DNA of 42,055 nucleotides from Pseudomonadota bacterium. GTDB taxonomy: Bacteria > Pseudomonadota > Alphaproteobacteria > Rickettsiales > UBA3002. Within the stretch, counting starts at the first letter, position 1. Each line of letters begins with the position of its first letter. Below the pieces are notes generated by a model. It was given only the letters and a program-made list of their open reading frames with translations, was not told the DNA's origin and searched no databases. The DNA is taken from NCBI GenBank assembly GCA_963205305.1, contig CAUJIC010000041.1, positions 1 to 42,055 of the forward strand. The letters are read 5' to 3'. A program made the translations under genes and the position numbers. This document shows, piece by piece, positions 17,307-26,137 of this stretch.

Positions 17307-18060
17307 CTTTGGTTGCTACCATCAGGTAGTTCACGTCCAGATCTTTCGCATTCAGCGCGAAGCTCCATGTGAGGGGCGAGAAGGTGATGCCAGTAATATC
17401 CGCCACCTGAAACCCGCGCGCGCGCATGGCCGAAGCCATCTCGGAAGGTTTAATGAACTTGCTCCATGTATGCGTGCCTTTGGGCAGCCAGCGTAGCACA
17501 TGCTCGGCACCGATAATGCCCAGCGCATAGGATTTCGCGGTGCGGTTGAGCGTGGAAAGGATGAGCACACCGCCTGGCTTCACCAGGGCACTGATGGCAT
17601 CGTAAAACAAGTTCACATCGGACACATGCTCGATAATTTCGAGGGCAAGCACTACGTCGAACTGCTTACCTTCGATGGCGAGCTGCTCGGCCGTGGTGGC
17701 GCGGTAAGCGACGTTCACGCCCGCATTTTTGGCATGTAAACTGGCAACGCTGATATTGGTGGGGGACGCATCGACCCCCGTAACGGTGGCGCCAAGGCGC
17801 GCCATAGGTTCGCTAATCAGCCCACCGCCGCAGCCAATATCGACCAGCGAAAGATTGTTGAGTGGTGTTGCGGATGCGCCAGACCCCGAAAAATGGCGGA
17901 TTAGCTGGTCGCGCAAATAGCCAATGCGGATAGGATTGAGTTTGTGCAGAGGTGCGAATTTGCCTCGTTCGTCCCACCATTCATCGGCAATGGCCGAGAA
18001 ACGGGCGACTTCAGCGTCATCAATCGTGGTGTGGGTGGCGTGTAGGGCTTCGCTTGGCAT
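17302..18060 (-). CDS. ubiG: Ubiquinone biosynthesis O-methyltransferase UbiG
   Basis: Catalyses both O-methylations of ubiquinone synthesis at the membrane face. The N-terminus has the family block EVARFSAIADEWWDERGKFAPLHKLNPIR, here broken by position (EVARFSAIADEWWDERGKF then APLHKLNPIR). The SAM site is DIGCGGGLISEPMARLGA, and EIIEHV follows. Length 252 aa is normal. ATG 18060. It converges on the nitrilase gene and diverges from the TPR-methyltransferase with 56 bp between starts. Its presence implies ubiquinone-based respiration. Confidence 0.96.
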   Translation of the reverse strand: MPSEALHATHTTIDDAEVARFSAIADEWWDERGKFAPLHKLNPIRIGYLRDQLIRHFSGSGASATPLNNLSLVDIGCGGGLISEPMARLGATVTGVDASPTNISVASLHAKNAGVNVAYRATTAEQLAIEGKQFDVVLALEIIEHVSDVNLFYDAISALVKPGGVLILSTLNRTAKSYALGIIGAEHVLRWLPKGTHTWSKFIKPSEMASAMRARGFQVADITGITFSPLTWSFALNAKDLDVNYLMVATKA

Positions 18061-18116
18061 TGCGTGGGCTTTCAGTGCGTGCTAAAACTGTATTGTATAA
18101 ACTATATGTAGGCCGC

Positions 18117-19145
18117 ATGAAACCCGCACGCAAGAGTGTATCATTATCGAACATGGTTGGTGAAGCGGGCGCGGCGCTGCAGGAAGCTGTGGTTGGCCGC
18201 CCTAAGGCTTGGGTCGCTCAGGCGCGTGAGCGCATGAAAAACCTACCAAAAACCAATTTCGAGCTTGGTGTTATGTTCGCTGAGCAGGGGCGGTTTTCAG
18301 ATGCATTATTTCGTTTCCGTATCACCGAATATTTGCAGGCAGATTACCCGCTTCTATGGGTGAATGTGGGGAGCTGCTATTTCCGTATGGGGCAAAAGGA
18401 TAAGGCCAAAACGGCACTGCTGAAAGCGTTGAAACAAACGCCCAATAACCAATCAGCCATTTATATGTTGGCAAGCATCGACCCCAAAGCTTTGCCCGCT
18501 GGCCTAAAGCCCGAGCGTATGCCCAAAGATATGGTGGTCGGGTTCTTCAGCGCCATGGCGAATGGCTATGATTTAGAAGAGGCGCGCGAAAAATATCAGG
18601 CAGGCAAAGTGATCCATGATTTGCTGAAACCACTGGTGAGTGCTGCCGTGCCCGCGGTTCTGGATTTGGGCTGTGGCACGGGTATTGTGGCGCGGCCATG
18701 GCGCGCGGGCGCCAGCAGCATCACGGGGGTGGATTTTACACCCGCCATGCTTACCCTTGCGAACAAAGCGACCCATGCCGATAAAAAACTGTTTGATACA
18801 CTGGTTGAAGCCGATATTACCCAGCTGCCTACAAGCATACCCGAGGCAAGCGCCGATGCTGTGCTGGTAGTAAATGTAGCGCAATTCGTAGGTGATTTGG
18901 CGGGTATTATGGTGGGTGCCGCCCGCGCCATGAAGCAAGGCGCCGCATTGGTGATTACGATGGAGCCCTATACGGCGAATACGGGCTTTGGTATCAATTC
19001 ATCCACGGGTCGTTTTGGGCATAGCTCTGCCTATGTCAGCCAAGTGGCGCAATCGGCAGGGCTGAAGCTGGCCAAGGATGAAGCGGTCGAGCTTTACCCT
19101 ACCATCGCTGCCCGCGCGATCGTGTTTACTAAAGGAACAAACTAA
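18117..19145 (+). CDS. TPR-domain class I methyltransferase
   Basis: A two-part protein of 342 aa. Residues ~50-125 form TPR-like helices (FELGVMFAEQGRFSDALFRF; LLWVNVGSCYFRMGQKDKAK), a protein-binding platform. Residues ~175-340 form a SAM-dependent methyltransferase with motif I LDLGCGTGIVARPWRAGA and GVDFTPAMLTLA. A longer frame from 17952 lies antisense inside ubiG and is rejected; ATG 18117 starts MKPARKSV. The stop TAA shares a base with the next ATG. The TPR part suggests a protein substrate, which is inference; no substrate can be named. Confidence 0.85.
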   Translation: MKPARKSVSLSNMVGEAGAALQEAVVGRPKAWVAQARERMKNLPKTNFELGVMFAEQGRFSDALFRFRITEYLQADYPLLWVNVGSCYFRMGQKDKAKTALLKALKQTPNNQSAIYMLASIDPKALPAGLKPERMPKDMVVGFFSAMANGYDLEEAREKYQAGKVIHDLLKPLVSAAVPAVLDLGCGTGIVARPWRAGASSITGVDFTPAMLTLANKATHADKKLFDTLVEADITQLPTSIPEASADAVLVVNVAQFVGDLAGIMVGAARAMKQGAALVITMEPYTANTGFGINSSTGRFGHSSAYVSQVAQSAGLKLAKDEAVELYPTIAARAIVFTKGTN

Positions 19146-19606
19146 TGGTTGATCATGGCTACCACATCCACCCCGTTGGGCGTGGGCACGCAAAAGCATT
19201 ATCCGAAGTGCATAAGGGCTGTTTCTTCAAGGGTTGGAGCCACTTGGAGTTTGAAAGCTTTTTCGAGCGTGCGGGCGTATTCGCGGGGCTGGCTTACGAC
19301 AAAAAACAGCGCCCAGTGGGCTTTGTGTTGTGTTGGATTATTGAGGATCAGTGCGATTTGCTGAGCATGGGTGTACTTGAAGAAAACCGCCGTGATGGGG
19401 TGGGGCAGATGCTGCTCGACTATGCACTCGCCAACGCGACCAGCCTCGGTGCGAAATACATGATGCTCGAAGTGAACATCAACAACACTGCCGCCCACAC
19501 GCTCTATGAAAGCCAAGGCTTCGAGAAATTTTCCGTGCGTAAAGGCTATTACACGAACGCCGATGGCACATTGGCCGATGCGGTGTGCATGAGGAAGGCG
19601 CTTTAA
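19145..19606 (+). CDS. GNAT family N-acetyltransferase, RimI-like
   Basis: A 153-aa GNAT enzyme. The acetyl-CoA loop is ENRRDGVGQMLLDYAL, and the LEVNINNTAAHTLYESQGF block is the RimI signature for protein N-terminal acetylation. It overlaps the TPR-methyltransferase by one base, so the two are translated together; both might modify proteins. TsaB, the usual neighbour of RimI, is absent here. lysC follows after 45 bp. RimI identity is plausible but other GNAT substrates are possible. Confidence 0.85.
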   Translation: MVDHGYHIHPVGRGHAKALSEVHKGCFFKGWSHLEFESFFERAGVFAGLAYDKKQRPVGFVLCWIIEDQCDLLSMGVLEENRRDGVGQMLLDYALANATSLGAKYMMLEVNINNTAAHTLYESQGFEKFSVRKGYYTNADGTLADAVCMRKAL

Positions 19607-19651
19607 TTTCCACTAGCCAACCCTCAAAACTCGCCCTATAAACCGCCACCT

Positions 19652-20908
19652 ATGGCACTGATTGTACAGAAATTCGGCGGGACATCCGTTGCAGATATTG
19701 AGCGCATCAAGCGCGTGGCGACGATTGTGAAGCGCGATCGCGATGCGGGGCACCAAGTGATTGTGGTGGTTTCCGCTATGGCGGGCGTGACCAACCAACT
19801 GGTCGATTACTGCAGCCAAGTGAGCAGCCTGATGGAGAACGACCAACGCGCGAATGCCGACCATGTGGTGGCAGCGGGCGAGCAAATCACGAGCGGTTTA
19901 TTGGCGCTTGAGCTGCAAAGCCTTGGCCAACCCGCGCGGGCATGGGCAGGCTGGCAGATACCCCTGCATTCGGATGATATGTATAGCAAAGCGCGGATTG
20001 ATGAGATTGGAACGGAAGCTATAAACGCCTCCCTTGCAAAGGGCGAAGTGGCGGTGATTGCAGGCTTCCAAGGCATCAGTCCCGAGGGGCGCATTACCAC
20101 GCTCGGGCGTGGTGGTTCGGATACGAGCGCGGTCGCGATTGCTGCAGCATTCAAGGCCGAGCGCTGCGATATTTATACGGATGTGGATGGGGTGTATACC
20201 AGCGACCCACGCATCATTAAAAAAGCGCGCAAGTTGAAGCAGGTCGGCTACGAGGAGATGCTTGAAATGGCATCGCTTGGTTCAAAAGTTTTGCAGACAC
20301 GCAGCGTGGAATTGGCCATGAATTACCGTGTGAAAGTGCAGGTGCTTTCCACGTTCGATGATACTCCGGCGGATCAAATCCCCGGCACACTTTTGGTGGA
20401 TGAGGAGGATTTAGTGGAAAAGCAACGAGTCACTGGGCTGGCCTATAGCCGCGACGAAGCGCGCATCACCCTGACCAACGTGGAAAATAAACCCGGTGTT
20501 TCGGCAGGCATTTTTGGCCCGCTGGCCGATCGCGGCATCAACGTGGATATGATTGTTCAGAACGTGACGGAAGACGGCAAACAAACCGACCTCACCTTCA
20601 CCGTAACGAAGGGCGATTTGCCACGCGCGCTGGAGCTTGTAAAAAACGACCCCGCGATGCCAAAATGCGAAAAAGTGCACACCGATGGTGGCGTGGCGAA
20701 AATCTCCGTCATCGGCGTGGGCATGCGCAGCCATGCGGGTGTGGCGGCAGAAATGTTCCGCACCTTGGCCGAGAAAAACATCAACATCATTGTCATCAGC
20801 ACCTCGGAAATTAAAATCTCGGTCCTGATTGATGAGAGCTATATTGAGTTGGCACTGCGTGCGCTGCACACGGCCTATGGGTTGGATGCGGTTGAGGAGA
20901 AGAACTAG
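19652..20908 (+). CDS. lysC: Aspartate kinase
   Basis: Phosphorylates aspartate, the first step to lysine, threonine, methionine and diaminopimelate. KFGGTS is at residues 7-12, and the kinase site continues with [19 protein letters not shown] and [14 protein letters not shown]. Two C-terminal ACT domains (~265-345 and ~345-415) give allosteric control. Length 418 aa matches the LysC-alpha type. ATG 19652 has no clear ribosome-binding site. Its TAG stop overlaps the GTG of the next gene by one base. The lysC - ptsP order is common in alphaproteobacteria, to my knowledge; here extra genes lie between. Confidence 0.97.
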   Translation: MALIVQKFGGTSVADIERIKRVATIVKRDRDAGHQVIVVVSAMAGVTNQLVDYCSQVSSLMENDQRANADHVVAAGEQITSGLLALELQSLGQPARAWAGWQIPLHSDDMYSKARIDEIGTEAINASLAKGEVAVIAGFQGISPEGRITTLGRGGSDTSAVAIAAAFKAERCDIYTDVDGVYTSDPRIIKKARKLKQVGYEEMLEMASLGSKVLQTRSVELAMNYRVKVQVLSTFDDTPADQIPGTLLVDEEDLVEKQRVTGLAYSRDEARITLTNVENKPGVSAGIFGPLADRGINVDMIVQNVTEDGKQTDLTFTVTKGDLPRALELVKNDPAMPKCEKVHTDGGVAKISVIGVGMRSHAGVAAEMFRTLAEKNINIIVISTSEIKISVLIDESYIELALRALHTAYGLDAVEEKN

Positions 20909-21906
20909 TGGCACACACCCTCAACGAACTGTGGGCACGCGGGCGTGAATTGCTAGGCACCCAGTATGCCATCATGGGGGGTGCGATGAGCTGGGTGAGC
21001 GAGCGCAACCTTGTGGCGGCACTATCGAACGCGGGTGCGTTTGGCGTGCTGGCAGCGAGCAGCATGCCACCCGAATTGCTCGATAAGGAAATTAAAGCAA
21101 CGCGCGAACTGACCAAAAAACCGTTTGGCGTGAACCTCATTATCATGCACCCCAAATTGGCGGAGCTGGTGGAAGTGTGCATTGCCAATCAGGTGACGCA
21201 CGTGGTGCTGGCAGGCGGTGTACCCAAGGGGCCGACCATCACGCGCCTCAAGGAAGGCGGTGCGAAGGTGATTTGTTTTGCCCCCACCGCTGCGCTTGGT
21301 AAAAAGCTGGTGAAAATGGGCGCGGATGCGCTGATTATCGAAGGTGCGGAAGCTGGCGGCCATATTGGCCCTGTGAGCACGAGTGTTTTGGCGCAGGAAA
21401 TTCTGCCTGTGATTAAAGATGTGCCCGTGTTTGTTGCAGGTGGTATTGGTCGTGGCGAGGCAATCGTGAGCTACCTCGAAATGGGCGCCTCGGGCGTGCA
21501 GCTGGGCACGCGCTTTGTATGCGCGAAGGAATCGATTGCGCACGAGAATTTCAAGAAAGCCTTCATCAACGCCAATGCACGCGACGCGATGCCCAGTGTG
21601 CAATATCACCCCGATTTTCCCGTCATACCCGTGCGTGCAATCGTGAATAACGCGAGCGAAGAATTCACCCGCTTCCAGAAGGAGACGGTGGAGAAGGTTT
21701 TTGCAGGCGCGCAAAGCAAAGAAGAGGGCCAGCTTGCCATTGAGCATTTCTGGGCAGGAAGTTTGCGTAAAGCCGTGATTGAGGGCGATGTGGAGCGTGG
21801 CTCGCTGATGGCGGGGCAGTCGGTCGGCATGGTGAATAGCGTCCAATCCGCGCAGGAAATCATCGACGAGTTGGTTGGGCAGGCGACCGCGTATTTGGCT
21901 GGTTAG
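20908..21906 (+). CDS. Nitronate monooxygenase / FabK-like flavoprotein
   Basis: An FMN TIM-barrel enzyme of the 2-nitropropane dioxygenase family; members oxidise nitronates or act as enoyl-ACP reductase II. FMN and active-site blocks are visible: EGAEAGGHIG, FVAGGIGRGEAIVSYLEMGA, GVQLGTRFVCAKE. The C-terminus ends with GQSVGMVNS, typical of the family. Length 332 aa is normal. GTG 20908 overlaps the lysC TAG. The last 28 codons are closely matched by a remnant about 570 bp downstream, evidence that a second copy once existed. Which of the two activities applies cannot be told. Confidence 0.88.
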   Translation: MAHTLNELWARGRELLGTQYAIMGGAMSWVSERNLVAALSNAGAFGVLAASSMPPELLDKEIKATRELTKKPFGVNLIIMHPKLAELVEVCIANQVTHVVLAGGVPKGPTITRLKEGGAKVICFAPTAALGKKLVKMGADALIIEGAEAGGHIGPVSTSVLAQEILPVIKDVPVFVAGGIGRGEAIVSYLEMGASGVQLGTRFVCAKESIAHENFKKAFINANARDAMPSVQYHPDFPVIPVRAIVNNASEEFTRFQKETVEKVFAGAQSKEEGQLAIEHFWAGSLRKAVIEGDVERGSLMAGQSVGMVNSVQSAQEIIDELVGQATAYLAG

Positions 21907-21997
21907 TCAGTGGGTCGATTAATTGTCATCGAATCTTTATACCATTAAAAAAATTTGGTAATGATGTGTTTGAACATAAGAGAAGCGAGGCAGCGCC

Positions 21998-22351
21998 ATG
22001 CAGTTACCGGAGTTTAACCGCCAAGATTACGCTGAATATATAAAAATCGCCGCCATGAATCATGGCCATGACTTTGCGCGTGCAAGCAAAGATTACCTAG
22101 ATTTGCATCCTCATCATACCGATTCTCTCACGGCAGATCGCGAATCCAATCGCAAAGCGTATGAATTACTGAGTAACGAAATTAAGGTCATTTGCGAGCA
22201 ACGTGCTTCGGCTATTGGACGTCCATTCAGGAATAGTGCCGATGACCCACCAAGTCCAGTAACAGTTCCTTGCTCGTTTGTCACTAAGGATGGCCTTATT
22301 GTCGAAGGGGCTATCTTAAATGGCGGAACGAGAACCCCAAGAAGATATTAA
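21998..22351 (+). CDS. Orphan hypothetical protein, 117 aa
   Basis: No family recognised. The N-terminal ~70 residues look helical and rich in His and Asp (DYLDLHPHHTDSLTADRE), and the C-terminal part looks like a short beta region (VPCSFVTKDGLIVEGAI) ending in a basic TRTPRRY. ATG 21998 has GAGG at ~21987-21990. The gene is more A+T-rich than its neighbours, as is the 91-bp gap before it. It sits between the monooxygenase and the duplicated ptsP upstream region, in a spot where many relatives have lysC directly followed by ptsP. Real coding is likely but unproven. Confidence 0.5.
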   Translation: MQLPEFNRQDYAEYIKIAAMNHGHDFARASKDYLDLHPHHTDSLTADRESNRKAYELLSNEIKVICEQRASAIGRPFRNSADDPPSPVTVPCSFVTKDGLIVEGAILNGGTRTPRRY

Positions 22352-22367
22352 TAGTCAGTTATTCTTC

Positions 22368-22478
22368 GCGCTGTACCATGTTTTTGTTGCGTTAAAGGGT
22401 TGCGAATAAGTGCCGCACCGCCGTTATAACCCAAACAAAGGAACGCGGTATTGGTAAGCCGTGCACTATCTCACACAG
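22368..22478 (+). repeat. Copy A of a 111-bp direct repeat of the ptsP upstream region
   Basis: This stretch aligns with 23673-23783 over its full 111 bp. The first 35 bp are nearly identical (two mismatches; shared CCATGTTTTTGTTGCGTTAA), the last 22 bp differ at two positions (ending CTCACACAG), and the middle is diverged. A promoter-like TTGCGA ... TTATAA with an 18-bp spacer is present. In copy B the repeat ends just before the ptsP start; in copy A it runs straight into a monooxygenase gene fragment. Confidence 0.85.
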
Positions 22479-22562
22479 AGCGTGGGCATGGTGAATTCCA
22501 TTCAATCCGCACAAGAAATCATCGACGAGTTGGTGGTGCAAGCAACCGCGTATTTGGCTTAG
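22476..22562 (+). pseudogene. 3' remnant of a second nitronate monooxygenase gene
   Basis: Twenty-eight in-frame codons plus TAG match the end of the intact gene at 20908-21906: QSVGMVNSIQSAQEIIDELV here versus QSVGMVNSVQSAQEIIDELV there, followed by VQATAYLA versus GQATAYLAG. Many differences are synonymous, so the second copy was once a functional, diverged paralog rather than a recent copy. No start or upstream part remains; it begins at the end of repeat copy A. Confidence 0.9.
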
Positions 22563-22640
22563 CGGAGGCCCATTTTAATGGTGTTTTAGTCCGCTTTCGG
22601 TTAGGCTGGCGCTGATTTCCGCAACTATCGCTGAGGCATT

Positions 22641-23666
22641 ATGATCCCAACACGCAGCTTTTTCATGGCATTGATTGCGGTTACATTCTTGGGGGGCGCC
22701 ACGCAAGCGAAGGCAGGCCCGCTGCGCGACCTTATCCGCGAGCGCATGCAAGGCGATAGCGCTTCTGACGAAACTTCGGACATGGGCGATGTCAGCGGCA
22801 AAAGCTGTGCCGAATGGTCGGAAAAAGCCAAGTCCTCGCGCCGCATGAAACCCGATGCAAACCGTACGCCCCCTGATGTTGCCGATGCCGCCTATGGCAA
22901 TGAACCCCTGCAAAAAATGGATGTCTTTTTTGCAAAGAAACAAAGCGAAACGGGTGCCCCTATCATTATCATGGTGCATGGTGGCGGGTGGTGTGTGGGC
23001 GATAAAGCAGGCCATGAAATGGTGGAACCCAAGATTGCACGTTGGACGACACGTGGCTTCATTTTCATCTCCACCAACTACCCCATGGTGAGCGATGGCA
23101 GCAATGCCATTGCCCAAGCGCACCATATTGCGCGGGCGACTGCCTATGTACAGGCACATGCACGCGAATGGGGTGGCGACCCAGCTAAGGTGATATTGAT
23201 GGGGCATTCGGCGGGGGCGCATTTGGTGTCGCTGGTGAATGCGGATGCAGCAATCCGTAAGGCTAATGCAGTGCAGCCCATTTTGGGTACGGTGTCGCTC
23301 GACGCGGGCGCGATTGATGTGGTGACACAAATGCCCAACGTCTATTCGTTTTTAAAAATGCGCTACCGTGAGGCCTTTGGTACTACGCAAGCTGAATGGA
23401 TTGCTGCATCGCCATTTCATGTGCTCGACCGCACTGCGGCACCGTGGCTTGGGGTATGTTCGACCAAACGCAAGGACGACCCCTGTGCACAGGCACGTGC
23501 CTATGCCGACAAGAGCAATGGGCTAGGCGTTCATGCTGCGGCGCTTCCCGAACGTATGAGCCACCGTGCCATCAATGCCGAATTGGGCGAGCAGGGGGAA
23601 TATACCGATGGTGTGGAAAGCTTTATGGCCACGCTCGACCCGACGGTGGCGGCTTTGCTGCAGTAA
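22641..23666 (+). CDS. Secreted alpha/beta hydrolase (esterase/lipase-like)
   Basis: A 341-aa hydrolase with an N-terminal signal peptide (hydrophobic FMALIAVTFLGGATQAKA). The oxyanion motif HGGGW is followed by the nucleophile elbow GHSAG; the catalytic His is probably in MSHRAIN near residue 310, and the Asp may be in one of the C-terminal loops. This is the hormone-sensitive lipase / carboxylesterase-like (BD-FAE) pattern. ATG 22641 has GAGG at 22633-22636. Substrate unknown. It lies between the two copies of the 111-bp repeat, after the monooxygenase remnant, in what looks like a rearranged segment. Confidence 0.85.
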   Translation: MIPTRSFFMALIAVTFLGGATQAKAGPLRDLIRERMQGDSASDETSDMGDVSGKSCAEWSEKAKSSRRMKPDANRTPPDVADAAYGNEPLQKMDVFFAKKQSETGAPIIIMVHGGGWCVGDKAGHEMVEPKIARWTTRGFIFISTNYPMVSDGSNAIAQAHHIARATAYVQAHAREWGGDPAKVILMGHSAGAHLVSLVNADAAIRKANAVQPILGTVSLDAGAIDVVTQMPNVYSFLKMRYREAFGTTQAEWIAASPFHVLDRTAAPWLGVCSTKRKDDPCAQARAYADKSNGLGVHAAALPERMSHRAINAELGEQGEYTDGVESFMATLDPTVAALLQ

Positions 23667-23672
23667 CCCGCT

Positions 23673-23783
23673 GCGCTGCACCATGTTTTTGTTGCGTTAA
23701 AAGGTTGACGAATGGGTGCGAAACACCCCATTATGCCTGAACATTAGAAAACGGCACTTTCAGCCGTGCATTACCTCACACAG
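23673..23783 (+). promoter_or_regulatory. ptsP upstream region, copy B of the 111-bp repeat
   Basis: The full gap between the hydrolase and ptsP is almost exactly this repeat. It contains a promoter-like TTGACG ... CATTAT with an 18-bp spacer, a 5-bp hairpin GGGTG/CACCC between these elements, and a second stem ACGGC/GCCGT just before the gene. That a diverged second copy exists at 22368-22478 argues that the segment carries conserved signals. Confidence 0.5.
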
Positions 23784-23790
23784 GCGGCAT

Positions 23791-26088
23791 ATGGCGAGTA
23801 TCATTCCTATCGACCCCGCGCACTCGGCAATACAAGCGCCGATTAAATTGCTGCGGCAGGTGCGCGATGCGATGACCACGGGCAGTGGCACTCCCCAGTC
23901 GCGCCTCGATAGTTTGGTACGTGTGATTGCCGATGCCATGCATGCCGATGTGTGCAGCATTTACCTGACCCGCCCTGGCGATATTTTGGAATTATTCGCA
24001 AGCCACGGCTTGAAGCAAACGGCGGTGCATATCACCCGCCTGCGCTTTGGTGAAGGCTTGGTGGGCGAAGTGGCTTCGACGGGCTTGGATTTGAATTTGG
24101 CCGAGCCACAAGCGCACCCTAAATTTGCTTACCGCCCCGAAACGGGCGAGGAACTCTACCACAGCTTTATCGGCGTGCCGCTGCTACACAGCCATAAAAC
24201 CATCGGCGTGCTGGTGGTGCAAAGCAAAGCACCGCGCACTTACACCACTGATACGGCGGAAGTGTTGCACGCCGTGGCCATGGTGATTGCTGAGCTGGCG
24301 GTGGGCAGTAAAATCGTCGATTTGTATGATATTAGCGGTGGACAGAACCCGACGTTACAATCGCAGCAGGTGAGTGGCCTCACGCTCGCGGGGGGTATTG
24401 CCAAAGCGCCGATTGTACTGCACCGCCCAAAAATTGAAATCACCCAACTGGTCAGTGAATCGCCCGAGGAGGAGGAAATTCGACTTCATGGTGCACTGCT
24501 CGAGTTGCAGCAATCAGTGGATAGTTTGATTGACCAATCGGGCCTTGAGGAAGGCTCTGCCCACCGTGAAATTTTAGAGAGCTATCGCCTGTTCAGCCAA
24601 GACCGCGGATGGATTGATCGCATTTTGGAAGCGATTAGTACCGGCCTGACCGCCGAGGCGGCGGTGCGTAAAGTGCAGGAGGAAATGCACGCGCGCTTAA
24701 GCCAAATCACCAGTAGTTATATTCAGGAACGCGTACACGACCTTGAGGATTTATCGGAGCGCTTGCTCTACCACCTGCAAGGCGTGGAACCCAGTGCAGC
24801 ATTGGGCGTATTGCCCGAGGCGTTTATTCTGGTCGCCAATGGGTTGGGGCCTGCCGAATTGCTGGAATATGATGCACGTCGCTTGAAGGGCGTGATTATG
24901 GCCGAAGGCTCGGCGACAAGCCATGTCGCGATTATTGCGCGGATGATGGACATCCCCATGGTTGGGCGGGTGGAGAATATTCTGAATCTTGTCACCACCG
25001 GCGATTTGGCGGTGGTGCAAGGTGACCAAGGGTTGATTTATATTCGCCCGCCTGAGGATGTGGAATCCGCCGCTGATACTGAAATTGCGGCGCGCGCCAG
25101 CCAAGTGGCGGCCTATGCGGCCACGCGGGATTTGCCCTCGCGCACGCTCGATGATGTGCGTGTCTCGTTGAACCTGAACCTTGGCCTGTTTGTGCATGCC
25201 GACCACCTTGCAGCGGCGGATGTGGATGGGGTGGGGCTGTTTCGAACCGAGCTGCCCTACATGGCCAGCCGTGAATTGCCAAGCGTAGGCGACCAGCAAA
25301 AAATCTACCGCGATGCCATCGAGAAGGCGAAGGGCAAGCCTGTTATTTTCCGCAGCTTCGATATCGGTGGCGATAAGCAGGTGCCCTATATTCAGGTGGG
25401 TGACGAAGAAAACCCCGCGATGGGTTGGCGCGCTACCCGTATCGGGCTCGACCGCCCCGTGATTTTGCGCCAGCAATTGCGTGCATTGGTGGGCGCAGCA
25501 GCCGGTGAGCAGCTTTCGGTTATGTTCCCGTTTATTGCCGAAATTGCCGAATTCGACGCGATGAAAGCCTTACTGAACAAAGAGCTGGCGCGTGCCCGCG
25601 ACGAGGGCATTACGCCACCGACCGACGTGCGAGTAGGCACGATGATCGAGATCCCATCGCTATTGTTCCAACTGCCCGAGCTGATGAGCCGTGTCGATTT
25701 CGTGAGCATCGGCAGCAACGATTTGTTCCAGTTCCTATTTGCATGCGACCGCGGCTCCCCAAGGGTTTCGGGGCGCTATGATACGCTGAACCCTGCGGTC
25801 ATCCGCGCCATTAAATCCATCGTGAAGGCGGCCGATGAATACAAGGTCGCGCTTGGCTTTTGCGGCGATATGGCAACGCGGCCGATTGACGCGATGGCGC
25901 TTATTGGCTGCGGCGTGCGTGCGCTTTCCATGCCCCCTGCGGCCATTGGCCCCGTAAAGGCCATGGTGCGTAGCCTGAATGTGCGCGATTTGGTGCATTA
26001 CCTCGATTATCTGTGCACCGAGCCTGCCCATTCGCTTCGGTTGCCGCTCGAGCGGTTCGCGAAAGACCATGGTGTGGTGGTCGAGTAG
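23791..26088 (+). CDS. ptsP: Phosphoenolpyruvate-protein phosphotransferase PtsP (enzyme I-Ntr)
   Basis: First enzyme of the nitrogen-related phosphotransferase system; it takes phosphate from PEP and passes it to NPr. A GAF domain (~25-170) precedes the enzyme I body. The phospho-His block is AEGSATSHVAIIARMMDIP. PEP-binding blocks follow: GVGLFRTELPYM, RSFDIGGDKQVPYI, VGTMIEIPSLLF, VSIGSNDLFQFLFACDRGS, and the catalytic Cys in LGFCGDMATRP. Length 765 aa matches the family. ATG 23791 (MASIIPID) is chosen; a GTG at 23716 would extend into the promoter repeat. The lysC-ptsP association is usual, but other parts of the system are not in the window. Confidence 0.96.
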   Translation: MASIIPIDPAHSAIQAPIKLLRQVRDAMTTGSGTPQSRLDSLVRVIADAMHADVCSIYLTRPGDILELFASHGLKQTAVHITRLRFGEGLVGEVASTGLDLNLAEPQAHPKFAYRPETGEELYHSFIGVPLLHSHKTIGVLVVQSKAPRTYTTDTAEVLHAVAMVIAELAVGSKIVDLYDISGGQNPTLQSQQVSGLTLAGGIAKAPIVLHRPKIEITQLVSESPEEEEIRLHGALLELQQSVDSLIDQSGLEEGSAHREILESYRLFSQDRGWIDRILEAISTGLTAEAAVRKVQEEMHARLSQITSSYIQERVHDLEDLSERLLYHLQGVEPSAALGVLPEAFILVANGLGPAELLEYDARRLKGVIMAEGSATSHVAIIARMMDIPMVGRVENILNLVTTGDLAVVQGDQGLIYIRPPEDVESAADTEIAARASQVAAYAATRDLPSRTLDDVRVSLNLNLGLFVHADHLAAADVDGVGLFRTELPYMASRELPSVGDQQKIYRDAIEKAKGKPVIFRSFDIGGDKQVPYIQVGDEENPAMGWRATRIGLDRPVILRQQLRALVGAAAGEQLSVMFPFIAEIAEFDAMKALLNKELARARDEGITPPTDVRVGTMIEIPSLLFQLPELMSRVDFVSIGSNDLFQFLFACDRGSPRVSGRYDTLNPAVIRAIKSIVKAADEYKVALGFCGDMATRPIDAMALIGCGVRALSMPPAAIGPVKAMVRSLNVRDLVHYLDYLCTEPAHSLRLPLERFAKDHGVVVE

Positions 26089-26137
26089 CTTGCAGCTCCC
26101 TCTTGCGCTTGAGCGCCAGTTTCACTAAACCACTGCC

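Noticed and set aside
17952..18116. 5' extension of the TPR-methyltransferase frame into ubiG
   Set aside because: The extra 55 residues are antisense to the ubiG N-terminus; ATG 18117 gives a normal protein start.
23716..23790. 25-codon N-terminal extension of ptsP from a GTG
   Set aside because: It translates the promoter repeat; ATG 23791 is closer to the GAF domain as in the family.
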